From: an uncultured Kangiella sp.
GTDB lineage: Bacteria > Pseudomonadota > Gammaproteobacteria > Enterobacterales > DSM-103792
Assembly (NCBI GenBank): GCA_946480585.1
Contig: CAMLKQ010000117.1
Location: forward strand, 1 to 6,916
DNA length: 6,916 nucleotides
Reading direction: 5' to 3'
Under the pieces are notes generated by a model that saw only the letters and a list, made by a program, of their open reading frames with translations, searched no databases and had not been told where the DNA came from. Made by a program: the position numbers and the translations under genes. Within the stretch, counting starts at the first letter, position 1, and each line of letters begins with the position of its first letter. Positions 6,801 to 6,916 of this stretch are shown in pieces.

Positions 6801-6916
6801 AGTGTCTTGCAGCAGGCATTCACCTTGTCCGAGCGTCGCCATATCGACTTGACCTGTTCCATTGGTTTTGCGCTGTGGCCGCTGGTGTCCGAGAGCGACA
6901 GCGAACAGCGCTGGGA
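3891..6916 (+). CDS. Periplasmic two-propeller sensor with a cytoplasmic degenerate GGDEF domain (3' end outside window)
   Basis: The frame is open for 1008 codons from ATG 3891 to the window end with no stop. Residues 1-22 form a signal peptide (MDR, a Leu-rich core, AANA), with cleavage likely after A22. Residues about 35-665 hold 14 Reg_prop blades, i.e. two seven-bladed beta-propellers. Residues about 678-783 are a Y_Y_Y-type beta-sandwich (FRYRVKGLHEQW; W769). A transmembrane helix (about 791-810, ending FWWW-RR) leads into a Gln-rich coiled coil (about 815-870). A GGDEF-family domain starts at RDPLTNLPSRR (872-882) and runs past DADGMGFINEQYGYQAGD (904-921) and RQGD (936-939) to SIGFALWP (990-997). 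This is the architecture of one-component periplasmic sensors that pass a signal to c-di-GMP turnover. However, the GGDEF signature reads DSDVF (945-949), so synthase activity is doubtful while the inhibitory site is kept. The ATG gives the signal peptide directly, which supports this start despite no clear Shine-Dalgarno sequence. The ligand is unknown; carbohydrates or polymers are bound by related propellers in Bacteroides. Only the end of the GGDEF domain, and anything after it, is missing. Confidence 0.93.
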   Translation, partial: MDRWFLGLLLLCLSGSLGAANAPTAQCPDGFSPRFQRLSLEQGLSQSVVNSVVQDADGFLWFGTQDGLNRYDGYGFLVLRRNPEDPYSLPDNHINVLTTEPNGTLWIGTANGLARRPRGADQIERIPASQLTSEYILSLLSDAAGRLWIGTTEGLVLHQPETGTYRTIVGSNARRLPDEHVRAMIWLGDELWFGTARGIYRYHVGRDQLDEQPLLPERNVTSLLLRADGQLVIGTQNGAFVRSADGRAVERLAAELPSAFVQSLIEDNEGRLWIGTAGGLVVLGSDGSRCVLSRQPGQSDSLSVSDVLTLFRDHSGVIWVGTYAGGINKWNSQTALFQHYLSAEQLPPGVSSNTVSALLRDRQQQLWFGTTDSGLLRRQHGQWQQVPLLSAEGASRQRGEALAVHALTEDQHGRLWVGTFGAGLFVLNPDGGPSRQFDFRNEDIASLSSSYVLTVFEDHQGEIWVGTENGLDLVRESANGVMHFRRFGAQLPVGFQAIDTEVMAIAEDYDGQLWIGGMGGLVRIDRDREAMTLYQHDADNRNSLSGNSVTAIRLAPDGDIWVATTDGLNRVHRNVDGNYEITRFGASDGLPTGTIYGILPGVDGELWLSSSSGLIRFQPATPYAIAYRSENGLPSDEFNIGASFLSADGELLFGGINGVVGFLPQMLQKPAADARVVFTGFRKFDQPQSLSFTAQPRPFLQLNSDERVVAFDVAVLDFSSPDRNRFRYRVKGLHEQWITLSSSHTITLTGLDAGRYQLQVQGAPATGLWSNETLTLDLLVRSPFWSVHTSYGSIIAGMVLFGSVLSFWWWRRVRMQLRNRQELLQQLAMQQQTATQTLQEHQRYLESLQEQCNQLELQRDELQRRLLENQYRDPLTNLPSRRMASTLFAGYANDQKSRALILVDADGMGFINEQYGYQAGDSVLAQLGDLLQRVCRQGDEIMRWDSDVFLLICEVASLEEARMLAERIRASVLQQAFTLSERRHIDLTCSIGFALWPLVSESDSEQRW
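4020..5880 (+). repeat. Fourteen tandem Reg_prop beta-propeller blades in the sensor protein
   Basis: A motif of the form D-x-x-G-x-L-W-[IVF]-G-T-x-x-G-L recurs every 40-50 residues. The motif Trp (or its replacement) lies at residues 61, 106, 148, 192, 232 (Val), 273, 319, 367, 416, 464, 514, 561, 607 and 652 (Leu). Fourteen blades equal two seven-bladed propellers, the count seen in the periplasmic part of Bacteroides hybrid two-component sensors. The last blades are the most diverged (WLSSSSG, LLFGGING). At the DNA level the same motif gives recurring TGG(A/G)TCGGTAC words, e.g. at 4332, 4707, 5136 and 5280. These are coding repeats, not mobile DNA. Confidence 0.9.
6504..6916 (+). other. 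GGDEF-family domain with degenerate active site and intact I-site (incomplete at window end)
   Basis: Aligned by eye to PleD. The first metal Asp (D904, PleD D327), the guanine contacts N912 (N335) and D921 (D344), and the I-site R936-x-x-D939 (R359/D362) are kept, with the correct 5-residue gap to the signature. The signature itself is D-S-D-V-F instead of GG(D/E)EF: both glycines are replaced and the fourth-position metal Glu is Val. The Lys of the usual D-x-D-x-F-K stretch is Gly (G909), and the usual GH is GY (Y917). The pattern is that of a non-cyclising, possibly c-di-GMP- or GTP-binding domain. Confidence 0.8.

Noticed and set aside
1..6916. Mobile element, CRISPR, defence or phage content
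   Set aside because: No transposase, integrase, terminal repeats, spacer arrays or defence domains are visible; all genes fit core-genome functions or a signalling protein.

Overview
This looks like a stretch of gammaproteobacterial chromosome. The DNA is moderately GC-rich by eye, and the first four genes stand in the order folC - dedD - cvpA - purF on one strand. That is the classic purF-operon arrangement of E. coli and Pseudomonas-type bacteria. I cannot name the species. The large sensor protein at the right end is of a type common in free-living gammaproteobacteria such as Xanthomonas, Shewanella or Alteromonas relatives. Every gene I can support is on the + strand. I see no tRNA, rRNA, CRISPR array, insertion sequence or phage gene, and no non-coding stretch longer than about 135 bases.

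Left part (1-3178), housekeeping operon: the 3' end of folC (folate polyglutamylation, cut by the window start); dedD (inner-membrane protein with a periplasmic SPOR domain that binds septal peptidoglycan); cvpA (four-helix membrane protein); and purF (first committed enzyme of purine synthesis). Folate cofactors are needed by purine synthesis, so folC and purF are metabolically linked, while dedD and cvpA belong to the cell envelope. folC and dedD are only 4 nt apart. dedD and cvpA are separated by 73 nt and cvpA and purF by 124 nt, so internal promoters are possible. A strong intrinsic terminator 18 nt after purF closes the unit.

Middle (3179-3890): a small lysophospholipid acyltransferase-like protein with intact HX4D and EGTRS motifs, flanked by short intergenic regions that hold only weak promoter-like sequences.

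Right part (3891-6916): one very large open gene, still open at the window end. It has a signal peptide, 14 Reg_prop beta-propeller blades (two seven-bladed propellers), a Y_Y_Y domain, one transmembrane helix, a Gln-rich coiled coil and a cytoplasmic GGDEF-family domain. It is therefore a periplasmic-sensing c-di-GMP protein. The most interesting observation in the window is that its GGDEF signature has decayed to DSDVF and other active-site residues are lost, while the c-di-GMP-binding I-site RxxD (RQGD) keeps its exact spacing. This suggests a protein that reads c-di-GMP rather than making it. Apart from that, the window is ordinary core genome.
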